Source: Taklimakanibacter albus (GTDB taxonomy: Bacteria > Pseudomonadota > Alphaproteobacteria > Rhizobiales > Aestuariivirgaceae). Taken from it: a stretch of 64,000 nt of DNA. Where the stretch lies: contig NZ_JAENHL010000008.1 of NCBI RefSeq assembly GCF_016595235.1, positions 602,390 to 666,389 of the forward strand, in the 5' to 3' direction. A program made the translations under genes and the position numbers. The notes below the pieces were generated by a model that saw only the letters and a list, made by a program, of their open reading frames with translations, searched no databases and had not been told where the DNA came from. This document shows positions 43,339 through 52,321 of this stretch, in pieces. The stretch's first letter is position 1, and every line of letters starts with the position of its first letter.

Positions 43339-44114
43339 CGAGCGTTCATATCGCCGAGCTGAGCTGGACGGCCTATGACGAGAAGCTCAAACGCGACAAT
43401 CCGGTGATCATCCTGCCGGTCGGCTCGCTCGAGCAGCACGGGCCGCATTCGCCGCTTGCCACCGATACGATCATCCCGCAGGAGATCGGCATCGCGGTGG
43501 CCGAGACGATCGACGGCCTCATCGCCCCGCCGATCGCCTATGGCTACAAGTCGATGCCACGCACCGGCGGCGGCAATCACTTCCCCGGCACCACTAGCCT
43601 CGACGGCGACACGCTGGTGAGACTGACGCGCGATATCCTCTGCGAATTCGCCCGCCATGGCGCGCGCCGCCTCCTCATTCTCGATTCACATTACGAGAAC
43701 GAGATGTTCCTGATCGAGGGCATCGACCTGGCGCTCAAGGATCTCAAGAGCTGGGGCATCGACGATCTCCGGATCATGAAGGTGCGTTACTTCGAGTTCG
43801 TCTCGGAAGCGACGCTGGCGACGGTGTTCCCGGACGGCTTTCCGGGCTGGCCGCTCGAGCATGCAGGAGTCATGACGACCTCCGTGCTGCTGCATCGCCG
43901 CCCCGACCTTGTCCATATGGACAAGGTGCCGAACCAGAAGCCGGTCATCTATCCGCCCTATGACCTGTTCCCGGTCGATCCGAAGAAGGGCACGCAGACC
44001 GGCATTCTCGCCACGGCGAAAGGCGCCACGCCGGAAAAGGGAGAGATCCTGTTCAAGGAATATGTCGCCGGCATCAGCGCCGCCACGCGGGAGGCTTTCG
44101 GGCTCAACGCCTAA
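43335..44114 (+). CDS. Creatininase-family amidohydrolase, second of a tandem pair
   Basis: 259 residues. LEQHGPHSPLATDTIIP and SHYENEMFLIEG carry the metal ligands; H-Y-E-N is exactly the creatininase form. GTG start overlapping the preceding stop (GTGA). Both tandem copies keep the ligands, so both should be active, perhaps as a hetero-oligomer or on two substrates. Its TAA is followed at once by the stop of the convergent amine oxidase gene. Confidence 0.87.
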   Translation: MTSVHIAELSWTAYDEKLKRDNPVIILPVGSLEQHGPHSPLATDTIIPQEIGIAVAETIDGLIAPPIAYGYKSMPRTGGGNHFPGTTSLDGDTLVRLTRDILCEFARHGARRLLILDSHYENEMFLIEGIDLALKDLKSWGIDDLRIMKVRYFEFVSEATLATVFPDGFPGWPLEHAGVMTTSVLLHRRPDLVHMDKVPNQKPVIYPPYDLFPVDPKKGTQTGILATAKGATPEKGEILFKEYVAGISAATREAFGLNA

Positions 44115-46046
44115 CTACACGCAGCAGCTCTTGCGTTTCTCCGTCGGCGGCACGTCGAGTGTCGGGTTGCGGTCGAAGAAACCGTGTGGCTGCAGCAGGA
44201 AGCCGCAGCTCACCGTGGGCTGCACCGGATAATCCTCCGTCCGCACGATGTGGTGGTGGCCGAAGACATGCCAGAGCGTGATCGGCCGGTCGGCGACGGT
44301 GCGGTCTACCTCGGTCCAGCGCGGCAGCCCCTCGCCTGGCAGGCTCTGATTGACATAATCACCGGCCGGCCAGCGCTCCGCTTTCGAGGTCGGCGTCACC
44401 CAGACATGATTGCGGGTGAAGCCGCCACGCAGATCGAGCTGCGAGCCTGATCCGCCCAGCTCTTGAATCACGCTGTGCGCGACGAGCTTGTAGGCGCGGG
44501 CTCTCCCGAAAGCGTCCTTCCTGTCGCGATTGACGATCTTCCAGAAGCGATTGGCGCTGGGATCGGCACGCCGGCGCGCCTGCTTCTCGGTGAGAAGCGG
44601 CGTCTCCACTGCATGGAATGAATTGTTGTAGGGATTGCCGGGTCCTGGCCCATCCAGCAAAGTATCGACCTCCACCACCGTATTGTCGGGCCCGTCGACC
44701 GCCATATCGAGCCTGGCGCAAAAGAGATGCTGATGGATCTGGCCGTAGACCTCGGGCGCAACCTCGGTGCTGTAGCTCGCTCCCTTGGCCGGATCGGAGC
44801 CGGCGGTGTTGATGACGCCGGTGAGCTTGATGTCGAGGGCTACGGTTCCATCGAGATGCAGCGACCAATAGAAGGCATATTCATAATTGCCGACCGTCGA
44901 GATGAAAGAGACGACAAGCTTGCGGGCGCGGCGTGTATCGGCTTCCTGAGTACGGAAATCCGTGTGCTTCCACAGCAGCCCCGCATCCTCCTCATGCAGG
45001 CAGACGGCATTGGGAATGACCATCGACGTGCCCGCCGTCGTATTGAGCACGGCGTCGAAATAATGGATGGCGCCCAGGCAGTCGCAGCCGAGCGTCAGGC
45101 TGTTGGCAAGGGCGCCGATGCCATATTCGCCGCAATCGAAGGCGTTTTTGCGCGGATGGACACCATGCGGCGCGCCATAGGGCACGATCATCTCGGCGAT
45201 CGCGGCGCGACGCATCACCTGGCGCCAGTCGCCGCCCTCCTGCCTGATCTTCAGATCATGCAGGACGAGGCCCTCGCGCGGCGTGAAGCCGACATGGAAG
45301 CGCCAGCCGCACCAGTGGACGAGATTGCCTTCGACGGTGAAGCTCGGTCCTTCCGGCTGCACGATGTCGATCGGCTTGATGTCCTGGCGCCAGTCCTTCC
45401 GGAAGCGGGCGGCGTAATTGCCCTCGGCCCAGGCGATCGTCCAGGGCCCGGCATCATCGACGCTCACCACCTCGCCGGCATTGATGTCGATGATGGCGCT
45501 CAGGCCTTCGATCGGATGGGCGAATTGATTGTCGAACGGTTTGGCGCGCACCCAGGCGAAGCTCTGGATTAACCGCCTCTCCGCTTCGCCCGGAACCCCG
45601 AAGCTTCCCGTCGACCAGGGATCAACGCAGACCATCGACATGTCGGTAATGCCGCGCCTCTCGAGTGCCGCAAGAAAGCGCGGATCCTTCATGATGACCT
45701 CCTCGGCGAGCAGGAAGTCATCGGGCCCGATGCGCGGCTGGGCGCCGGGTCGCGGCGTCCAGGTCAGGACACGTCCTTCGCTGAGGGAGACGACGGTCTC
45801 ATACAGCATCCCGTCGGCCATGTTGTAGGCGGCGACGAAAGCACGCCGTTCGACGGGCTCGCCTGCTTCATGGGCTTCCAGCTCACGAGCCTCAGGCTCA
45901 TCGAGGACGATGGTCTCGAAGCGCATGCCAGGGCCCAGGTCATGAACGGCGCGCAGGAGGGCCGCCGCCCGGACAATCTCCTCACCGCTCAAACCGTCGA
46001 GCGGATGCTGGTTGCGTGAAGCCGACCGCGTGGCGATGTCCTGCAT
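44115..46046 (-). CDS. Copper-containing primary-amine oxidase
   Basis: 643-residue copper/topaquinone amine oxidase, normal length. NYEY at 387-390 supplies the tyrosine that becomes topaquinone (Tyr388); Asp304 in FDCGEYGIG is the catalytic base; copper ligands are His438 and His440 (HQH) and a His near 599 (HHHIVR). It oxidises primary amines to aldehydes, H2O2 and ammonia. ATG at 46046 follows GGAGAGAGGG. No signal peptide is seen, so it is probably cytoplasmic. It converges with the transporter-creatininase operon. Confidence 0.92.
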   Translation of the reverse strand: MQDIATRSASRNQHPLDGLSGEEIVRAAALLRAVHDLGPGMRFETIVLDEPEARELEAHEAGEPVERRAFVAAYNMADGMLYETVVSLSEGRVLTWTPRPGAQPRIGPDDFLLAEEVIMKDPRFLAALERRGITDMSMVCVDPWSTGSFGVPGEAERRLIQSFAWVRAKPFDNQFAHPIEGLSAIIDINAGEVVSVDDAGPWTIAWAEGNYAARFRKDWRQDIKPIDIVQPEGPSFTVEGNLVHWCGWRFHVGFTPREGLVLHDLKIRQEGGDWRQVMRRAAIAEMIVPYGAPHGVHPRKNAFDCGEYGIGALANSLTLGCDCLGAIHYFDAVLNTTAGTSMVIPNAVCLHEEDAGLLWKHTDFRTQEADTRRARKLVVSFISTVGNYEYAFYWSLHLDGTVALDIKLTGVINTAGSDPAKGASYSTEVAPEVYGQIHQHLFCARLDMAVDGPDNTVVEVDTLLDGPGPGNPYNNSFHAVETPLLTEKQARRRADPSANRFWKIVNRDRKDAFGRARAYKLVAHSVIQELGGSGSQLDLRGGFTRNHVWVTPTSKAERWPAGDYVNQSLPGEGLPRWTEVDRTVADRPITLWHVFGHHHIVRTEDYPVQPTVSCGFLLQPHGFFDRNPTLDVPPTEKRKSCCV

Positions 46047-46162
46047 GGGCTGCCCTCTCTCCCCGGATGATCGGGCCAGATTGGCAAGAAAACGCGGCAA
46101 AAGCCACAGCAGGGAAATTGCAGTCACATGGGAGGCGTCTGGCCCCGCGGCATGAATCAGAT

Positions 46163-46350
46163 CTCCCTCCGCCGCGCAAAGCGCGGGGAGGGTGTCCGCC
46201 CGCAGGGCGGACGGGTGGGGTCTCTCCGCCGACAAGTGCCCATCGACTGACCTGAACAACTCGCACTTGAGAGATACGCCGCGTGGCGAGACCCCACCCG
46301 TCGCGCGTTCCGCGCGCCACCCTCCCCGCCTTCGGCGGTGGAGGGAGGAA
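46163..46350. repeat. Intergenic palindromic repeat, family B, copy 4 (divergent)
   Basis: About 188 bases. GATCTCCCTCCGCCG-type left end and CGGTGGAGGGAGG right end are complementary; inner arms ACGGGTGGGGTCTC and GAGACCCCACCCGT pair exactly; side stems GCGCAAAGCGC and CGCGCGTTCCGCGCG occur. It fills most of the 314-base gap 46047-46360. The remaining about 110 bases next to the amine oxidase start hold its ribosome site and no gene that I can see. Confidence 0.7.
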
Positions 46351-46360
46351 CAGCGTGCAT

Positions 46361-47062
46361 CTACCAGGGTATCTCCTTACCCTGATAGTCGAGGAAACGA
46401 TGGCCGCCTGTCCCGCGGGCGGCCTCGACGATATCCACCATGCCGGCGACGCTGGTTGACGCATCGAGCGGCGCTTCCGTTCCACCCATATCGGTCTTCA
46501 CCCAGCCGGGATGGAGTGACAGCACGGTCGGCCGCGGCGACGGCAGCTTGGCGACGAAGCTGCGCGTCAGCGAGTTCAAGGCGGCCTTGCTCGCCCGATA
46601 GAGGTCGTAACCACCGCCTTCGTTCCGCGCGATGCTGCCGAGCTGCGACGTCATGAAGACCAGGACACTCTTTTCGTCGCGCAGATTGCCGCGCAGCGCC
46701 GCGGCGAGACGGATCGGCGCCAAGGCGTTGGTCAACATCAGCTCGTCGAATTCCGCATCGGTGACGCGCCGCGGATCATGATGGCTCGGTCCCATGATGC
46801 CGGCATTGACATAAAGGACATCGAGGCGCTCGCCGCCGAGCTCGGCCTTCAGCGCCGCGATGCTTTCCGGCTTCGCGATGTCGAGCGCCTTGATCGAAAT
46901 CCGGTCCGGCCGTTCGCCCTGCAGGCGGATCAGCTCATGCGCCCTTGTCACATCGCGCGCCGTCCCGATCACCGTCCAGCCGCGATCGGCGAACTGGCGG
47001 ACAAGCTCGAGGCCGAGGCCCCGCGAGGCGCCGGCAACGAGTACGACAGGACGCTCGCTCAT
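46361..47062 (-). CDS. Short-chain dehydrogenase/reductase
   Basis: 233-residue NAD(P)-dependent SDR of the C-factor/sniffer-like type: GASRGLG at 11-17, VNAG at 85-88, Ser139, Tyr155 and Lys159 (YRASK). ATG at 47062 is 13 bases after the aminotransferase stop. As last gene of the operon it could reduce or oxidise the semialdehyde made by the aminotransferase, but SDRs usually reduce aldehydes to alcohols rather than oxidise them to acids. Confidence 0.88.
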   Translation of the reverse strand: MSERPVVLVAGASRGLGLELVRQFADRGWTVIGTARDVTRAHELIRLQGERPDRISIKALDIAKPESIAALKAELGGERLDVLYVNAGIMGPSHHDPRRVTDAEFDELMLTNALAPIRLAAALRGNLRDEKSVLVFMTSQLGSIARNEGGGYDLYRASKAALNSLTRSFVAKLPSPRPTVLSLHPGWVKTDMGGTEAPLDASTSVAGMVDIVEAARGTGGHRFLDYQGKEIPW

Positions 47063-47075
47063 AGGCCCTCCCCGA

Positions 47076-48371
47076 CTAGAGTTTCTCACCTTGGGCCGCG
47101 CGGATCACCGCCTCCAGCCGGTCCAGTCCCTCATCGAGAATATCGAACGGGATCGTGAGCGCCGGCAGCAGACGCACGCCATTGCCTCTTATCCCACAGT
47201 TGAGGATCAGCAATCCTGAATCGAGCGCCAGCTTCGTCACCTTCTTGGCGAGGTCGGGCGCCGGCGCCCTGGTGGCGCGGTCGGTCACGAATTCGATCGC
47301 CACCATGGCGCCCTGGCCTCGCACTTCGCCAATGGTCGGAAATTCATTGCCCTCGGCCCAGCGGTCGAGCCTGGCGCGGATGCGCCGGCCGATTTCCTGG
47401 GCGCGTTCGACCAGCTTCTCCTCGGCGATGACATCGAGCACGGCGAGCGCCGCGGCACAGGCGAGCGGATTGCCGGCAAAGGTCGAGCCGACGCCGCCGG
47501 CCGGGATGCGGTCCATGATGTCGGCACGCCCGGTGATCGCGGCGATCGGGAAGCCCCCGCCTAATCCTTTCGCCAAGGTGACCAGATCGGCGCTGACGCC
47601 CGTATGCTCCATCGCGAACATCTTACCCGTGCGGCCGAAGCCGGTCTGGATCTCGTCGGCGATGAGAAGAATGCCATGCTCGGTGCAGATCTCGCGCAAT
47701 TTGCGCAGGAACGACACGGGTGCGGGATAGAAGCCGCCCTCGCCCTGGATCGGCTCGATGAAGATCGCGGCGACGCGCGAGGGATCAGCCTGGACGCGGA
47801 AGATCTGCTGCAGGGCCTCGAGGGAATCGGCCTCGCTCACGCCATGGAAGGCGATCGGGAAAGGCGCATGATAGATGTCGCCCACCAAGGGACCGAAGCC
47901 CGCTTTGTATGGCACGGTCTTCCCGGTCAGGGTCATCGCCAGCAGCGTGCGGCCGTGGAAAGCGCCCGAAAAAGCGATGAGCGCCGAGCGGCCGGTGACG
48001 GCGCGTGCGATCTTCGCGGCATTTTCGATCGCCTCGGCGCCCGTCGTCACCAGGAAGGTCTTCTTGGCGAAATCGCCGGGCACCAGTGCGTTCAGCCTTT
48101 CGCACAAGGTGACATAGTCTTCATAGGGCGTCGTCTGGAAGGACGTGTGAGTCACCCGGTCGAGCTGCTGGCGCACCCGATCGAGGACTTTCGGGTGACG
48201 ATGACCAGTGTTGGTCACCGCGATGCCGGCGGCGAAGTCGACATAACGCGTGCCTTCGACATCCCACAATTCGGCATTCTCGGCGCGGTCGATATAGATG
48301 TCGGAGTGTTTGGCCAGACCGGCGGGAATGGCGGCGCTGCGACGCGCCGCCAGAGATGCATTCGATCTCAC
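47076..48371 (-). CDS. Class III omega-aminotransferase (4-aminobutyrate aminotransferase-like)
   Basis: 431-residue PLP enzyme, GabT length. Schiff-base Lys268 in TLAKGLGGGFP, Asp239 in LLIADEIQTGFGRTG, and EPIQGEGG (206-213). It transfers an omega-amino group from compounds such as 4-aminobutyrate or 5-aminovalerate to 2-oxoglutarate. GTG at 48371 is chosen because AAAGG lies 7 bases upstream and it overlaps the TGA of the CxxC gene as GTGA. That ties its translation to the HyuAB genes. Confidence 0.9.
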   Translation of the reverse strand: MRSNASLAARRSAAIPAGLAKHSDIYIDRAENAELWDVEGTRYVDFAAGIAVTNTGHRHPKVLDRVRQQLDRVTHTSFQTTPYEDYVTLCERLNALVPGDFAKKTFLVTTGAEAIENAAKIARAVTGRSALIAFSGAFHGRTLLAMTLTGKTVPYKAGFGPLVGDIYHAPFPIAFHGVSEADSLEALQQIFRVQADPSRVAAIFIEPIQGEGGFYPAPVSFLRKLREICTEHGILLIADEIQTGFGRTGKMFAMEHTGVSADLVTLAKGLGGGFPIAAITGRADIMDRIPAGGVGSTFAGNPLACAAALAVLDVIAEEKLVERAQEIGRRIRARLDRWAEGNEFPTIGEVRGQGAMVAIEFVTDRATRAPAPDLAKKVTKLALDSGLLILNCGIRGNGVRLLPALTIPFDILDEGLDRLEAVIRAAQGEKL

Positions 48372-48556
48372 GATGTAACCTTTACCTTGCTGCGACGAGC
48401 GTCGCGATCCTTCTTCCAGTCGATGCACCAGGACGAGCAATAAGATGCATTATCCGGTCCCTTCACCGCCTGGTCGATCTTGTCATAGATGAGCACACCG
48501 CAATTCGTGCATTTGGTGTAGCTCTCGATATAGAGCCCGTTCTGGGAGAATTTCAT
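48368..48556 (-). CDS. Small CxxC zinc-ribbon-like protein coupled to HyuB
   Basis: 62 residues: MKFSQNGLYIESYTKCTNCG, then VLIYDKIDQAVKGPDNASY, then CSSWCIDWKKDRDARR. Two pairs of cysteines (about 16/19 and 40/44) could bind one zinc. Its ATG overlaps the HyuB stop (TAATG) and its stop overlaps the aminotransferase start (GTGA), so it sits in a fully coupled gene chain. Acetone carboxylase, a HyuAB relative, has a small zinc-binding gamma subunit; this could be an analogous third subunit. No characterised family recognised. Confidence 0.78.
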   Translation of the reverse strand: MKFSQNGLYIESYTKCTNCGVLIYDKIDQAVKGPDNASYCSSWCIDWKKDRDARRSKVKVTS

Positions 48557-50256
48557 TATTCGGCCTCCTGATACTTATAGGCGCGCTTGGCGAAGTCCTT
48601 GCTGATGTAACCTTCATGGAGATCGTCGCGGACCAGCTCCTTCGGCCGCTTGCCGGGATCGCCATAACCGCCGCCGCCCGGCGTCACGAGCTTGACGCGA
48701 TCGCCCTCGCGGATCGACACGTTGGAATAGCGGCTCGTCGATTTCTTGCCATAGGCCTCGCGCATGGTCTTCCACTTCTCCTCGCCCGATTTCTGGACGA
48801 GCGTGGCACCGGTGCCGCCTTCGCCGCCGCCATTGAGCCCCCAGGGCGCGATGAGATGGCGGTCGGTCATCTGCGAGCAGATGATCTCCTTGTTGAGGCA
48901 GAGCATCTGCTTGGTATAGCCGAGACCGCCGCGGAACTCGCCGGCGCCGCCCGAATCCGCATTGAAAGCCAGGCTTTCGATGCGCCAGGGGAAACGCGTC
49001 TCGTAGACCTCGACCGGTGTGATGCGGCAGTTGCCGTTGATCGAGTCGACCGCGTCATTGCCATCGGCGAAAGCGCGACCGCCCCAGCCCACGGCTTCGA
49101 GATCGTAGCAGGCGAAGAACTCGCCCGTATCGGCATCGACGCCGCCAAAGACGAAGTTGCAGTGGGTGGCGCCCTCGGCCGCCATGATGCGGTTCGGCAC
49201 CGCCTTGGCCATGGCGCCCATGATGGCGCCGACGATGCGCGGATGCGTCTCGGTATTGCCGCCGACCTCCGGCGCCGGGAAGTCCACATTCACGATGGTA
49301 CCGGGCGGCGCCACGATGCGGATCGGCCGGAAGCAGCCGGAATTGCGCGGGATGGACGGGTCCGTCATGTGCAGCACGGCGTTATAGGCGGCCGATGTGG
49401 CCACGCCGAGCGTCGCATTGATGGGACCGGCCGCCTGCGGCGACGAGCCGGTGTAATCGACGATGATGTCGCCACCCTTCTTGGTGACCTCGACCTCGAT
49501 CGTATGCTTGCGGTCCTCTTCGATGCCGTCGCTTTCAATATGGTCGATGAAGTTGAACCGCCCGTCGGGCAGCGCCTCGAGTTCGGCGCGCATGCGGCGC
49601 TCCGAATAGAGCAGCAGGTCACGCACCGTGTCCTGCACCTTCTGGCGCCCGTATTTCTGGAAGATGCCGGCCATCTGCTTCTCGCCGAGATCGACGGCGG
49701 CGATCAAGGCGCGCAGGTCGCCATAATTCACGCGCGGCGTGCGCACATTGGCGAGGAGCAGCTTCCACACCTCGATATTGTCCTTGCCGCGCTTCTTGAT
49801 CTTGACCGGCGGGATACGGAGGCCTTCGTGGAAGATCTCCGTCGCCTCGCCGCAGAAGCCGCCCGGCGCCATGCCGCCCACTTCGGCGATATGGCCGATG
49901 GCGACGGCGAAGCCCATGAGCTCGCCATCGGCGAAGATCGGCTTGAAGAAGGTGTGCTCCGGCGTATGGAGGCCGCCACGATAAGGATCGTTGTGGAGGA
50001 TGACATCGCCCTCCTCGATCTCCGACAGCGGGATCTCCTTGAGACAGGAACGCACGAGGAGCGGCATGCCGCCGATCTGCGAGGGACAATAATCAGCGAC
50101 CGCGATCATATCGCCGTTGAGGTCGGCCAAGCCGCAGGTGAAATCGAGCGCCTCGTTGAAGATCGTCGAATAGGACGTCTTCATCAGCACGATGCCCATC
50201 TCGCGACAGATGGAAACCATGGTCGATTCCAGAATATTCATGGTGACGAAATCCAT
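48556..50256 (-). CDS. hyuB: Hydantoinase B / oxoprolinase-family subunit
   Basis: 566-residue HyuB subunit. Conserved GLADLNGDMIAVADYCPSQIG near the N terminus, ILHNDPYRGGLHTPEH (about 91-106, probable metal-site region) and GGVDADTGEFFACYDLEAVGWG. ATG at 50256 follows AAGGAGA. It pairs with the hyuA gene upstream (11-base gap) and overlaps the CxxC gene. Shorter than the HyuB at 5986 and lacking its Arg-rich tail. Probable ATP-dependent opening of a cyclic amide; substrate unknown. Confidence 0.88.
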   Translation of the reverse strand: MDFVTMNILESTMVSICREMGIVLMKTSYSTIFNEALDFTCGLADLNGDMIAVADYCPSQIGGMPLLVRSCLKEIPLSEIEEGDVILHNDPYRGGLHTPEHTFFKPIFADGELMGFAVAIGHIAEVGGMAPGGFCGEATEIFHEGLRIPPVKIKKRGKDNIEVWKLLLANVRTPRVNYGDLRALIAAVDLGEKQMAGIFQKYGRQKVQDTVRDLLLYSERRMRAELEALPDGRFNFIDHIESDGIEEDRKHTIEVEVTKKGGDIIVDYTGSSPQAAGPINATLGVATSAAYNAVLHMTDPSIPRNSGCFRPIRIVAPPGTIVNVDFPAPEVGGNTETHPRIVGAIMGAMAKAVPNRIMAAEGATHCNFVFGGVDADTGEFFACYDLEAVGWGGRAFADGNDAVDSINGNCRITPVEVYETRFPWRIESLAFNADSGGAGEFRGGLGYTKQMLCLNKEIICSQMTDRHLIAPWGLNGGGEGGTGATLVQKSGEEKWKTMREAYGKKSTSRYSNVSIREGDRVKLVTPGGGGYGDPGKRPKELVRDDLHEGYISKDFAKRAYKYQEAE

Positions 50257-50267
50257 GATCGGTCTCC

Positions 50268-52292
50268 TTATGAGGCGATAAGCAGGTTGCCGAAACGGTC
50301 GACAACCAGGTTCTGTTCGGGACGAAGAATGGTGACCGAGGCGTTTTCCTCGACGACGGCAGGTCCCTGGACCTTGTCGCCGTCCTTGAAATCCTCGCGG
50401 TTGAAGACCGGCACTTCATGCCAGCCCTCCTCATACCGCACGCGCCTTGTGCCGCGCGGCTCAGGCTTGCCTGAGCCTTTCGCCAGCGTCTTCATCTCCG
50501 GCTTCTCGGAAACCGAGATGGCGACGACCTTCAGATTGACCGTCTCGATGGTCTCGCCCGGGATGGCGAAACCGAAGCGCGCCTCATGCTCGGCATGGAA
50601 GCGCTCCCAGAGGTCGGCGATCGTCTCGTCATTGAACTCGTTGCCGGGGAAGCTCAGCTCGAGCTCGTGATTCTGACCCAGATAGCGCGCCTCGATCGAG
50701 CGATAGACCTCGATGCCTTGCGTGTAGCCATATTGGGTCAGCTCCGCCACGGCGCTGTTGGCGAGCTCGGTCATGGCCGCCGTCGCGCGGGTCGCATCGA
50801 AATATTTCGAGGTCTGCTGCACGGTACGGTGACGGTCGACGCGGGCGTCGGTCATGATGAAGCCGAAGGCCGAGAACTGGCCCGGATAGTTGGGGACGAG
50901 GCCCTTGGGGATGCCGGCGATCTCCATCAGGTCGCAGACATGGACCGGACCGGCGCCGCCGGAGGCCAGGAGCGTGAAGTCGCGCGGATCGAGGCCGCGC
51001 TGCAGCAACACCGCCCGCAAGGCGCCCAACATGTTGTTGTTGGCGATCTGGACCATGGCATAGGCGGCCGCGTCGGGCTCGATATTCAGCGCCTTGGCGA
51101 CCTTACCGACGGCGCGATGGGCGGCGGCCGCATCGAGCTTCATCTTGCCGCCGAGGAAATAGTCCGGATTGATGCGGCCGAGCACGACATTGGCATCGGT
51201 CACGGTGGCATTCTCGCCGCCCCTGCCATAACAGGCCGGGCCTGGTGCGGCGCCGGCCGATTGCGGGCCGACGCGCAGCATGCCGCCCTTGTCGATCCAG
51301 GCGATCGAGCCGCCGCCGGCGCCGATCGTATGGATGTCGATCATCGGGACCTGGATGGGAATGCCCCATTCGATCTCGAAGCTGGTGGTCACATGCTCCA
51401 TGCCATCGACGACGGTCGAGCAGTCGGTGGAGGTGCCGCCCATATCGAAGGTGACGATATTGTTGATGCCAGTGAGGCGCGACAGAGCCCGCGTCGCGAC
51501 GACGGCGCCGGTCGGGCCGGAAAGCGTCATCTGCACCGGTGCCGCGGCAGCGCCGTCGAGCGTCGCCTCGCCACCATTCGACTTGATGACGCCGACCTTG
51601 CCGCCGATGCCGATGCCGTCGAGGCGCTTCTGCATGCGGCGGAAATTGTCGGAGACGATCGGCTTCAGATAGGCATCGGCAATGGTGGTCGAGGCCCGGT
51701 CATATTCCTTCCATTTCGGCAGAACGTCGTAGGAAATGGAGATCGGCGTATCGGGCAGCACTTCGGCGAAGATGTCGCGGACGCGCATCTCATGGGCGGG
51801 ATCGATATAGGAGAAGAGCGTGCAGATGGCGATCGCCTCGATGTCGCCTTGCGCCTTGATCTTCTGCGCCAGCGCGCGCACCGCCGCCTCGTCGAGCGCC
51901 TCGACGACCTCGCCCTTGGCGGAGAGGCGTTCGCTCACTTCATGGCAGTTGCGGCGCGCGACCAGCGGCTTGGTCTTGATCCAGGTGATGTCATAGTGGC
52001 TGCGGCGGTCACCGCGCTGGATGAAAGGCACATCGCGGAAGCCAGATGTCGTGACATAGGCGACCTTGGCGCCCCGCCGGGTCAAGAGCGCATTGGTGGC
52101 GATGGTGGTGCCCAGGCGCAATTTGTCGAGCTTCTTCACATCTTCGACGCGTTCCAGGCCTTCGAGCACGCCATCGATCGGCTCGGCCGGCGTCGTCAGA
52201 TTCTTCCAGTTGTGAATCTCGCCGGTCTTCGGGTCGTAGGACACGAAATCGGTGAATGTCCCGCCGATATCGATGCCGATGATGTTCTGCAT
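50268..52292 (-). CDS. hyuA: Hydantoinase A / oxoprolinase-family subunit
   Basis: 674-residue HyuA subunit with ASKHA fold: DIGGTFTDFV at 8-17, second phosphate loop FDMGGTSTDCSTV (about 290-302), and HTIGAGGGSIAWIDKGG. ATG at 52292 follows GGAGAAAGTGAC; the frame is open further but lacks family sequence. It lies 29 bases after the GntR gene. Together with HyuB and possibly the CxxC protein it would form an ATP-driven cyclic-amide hydrolase or carboxylase. Confidence 0.9.
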   Translation of the reverse strand: MQNIIGIDIGGTFTDFVSYDPKTGEIHNWKNLTTPAEPIDGVLEGLERVEDVKKLDKLRLGTTIATNALLTRRGAKVAYVTTSGFRDVPFIQRGDRRSHYDITWIKTKPLVARRNCHEVSERLSAKGEVVEALDEAAVRALAQKIKAQGDIEAIAICTLFSYIDPAHEMRVRDIFAEVLPDTPISISYDVLPKWKEYDRASTTIADAYLKPIVSDNFRRMQKRLDGIGIGGKVGVIKSNGGEATLDGAAAAPVQMTLSGPTGAVVATRALSRLTGINNIVTFDMGGTSTDCSTVVDGMEHVTTSFEIEWGIPIQVPMIDIHTIGAGGGSIAWIDKGGMLRVGPQSAGAAPGPACYGRGGENATVTDANVVLGRINPDYFLGGKMKLDAAAAHRAVGKVAKALNIEPDAAAYAMVQIANNNMLGALRAVLLQRGLDPRDFTLLASGGAGPVHVCDLMEIAGIPKGLVPNYPGQFSAFGFIMTDARVDRHRTVQQTSKYFDATRATAAMTELANSAVAELTQYGYTQGIEVYRSIEARYLGQNHELELSFPGNEFNDETIADLWERFHAEHEARFGFAIPGETIETVNLKVVAISVSEKPEMKTLAKGSGKPEPRGTRRVRYEEGWHEVPVFNREDFKDGDKVQGPAVVEENASVTILRPEQNLVVDRFGNLLIAS

Positions 52293-52321
52293 GTCACTTT
52301 CTCCTGAACTCTCAAAACGCG

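Noticed and set aside
42547-44114. Mycofactocin MftE identity for the creatininase-family genes
   Set aside because: The metal motif is H-x-E-N rather than H-G-G-N, and no mftA, mftC or other mycofactocin gene lies nearby.
47062-48371. ATG-initiated longer aminotransferase beginning at 48440
   Set aside because: The extension runs antisense-free but through the CxxC gene in another frame and lacks family sequence; GTG at 48371 has a well-placed ribosome site.
48616-52307. Two long plus-strand frames (684 and 573 codons) opposite the second hyuAB pair
   Set aside because: Antisense shadows of the HyuA and HyuB reading frames; no signal, motif or ribosome site that stands out.
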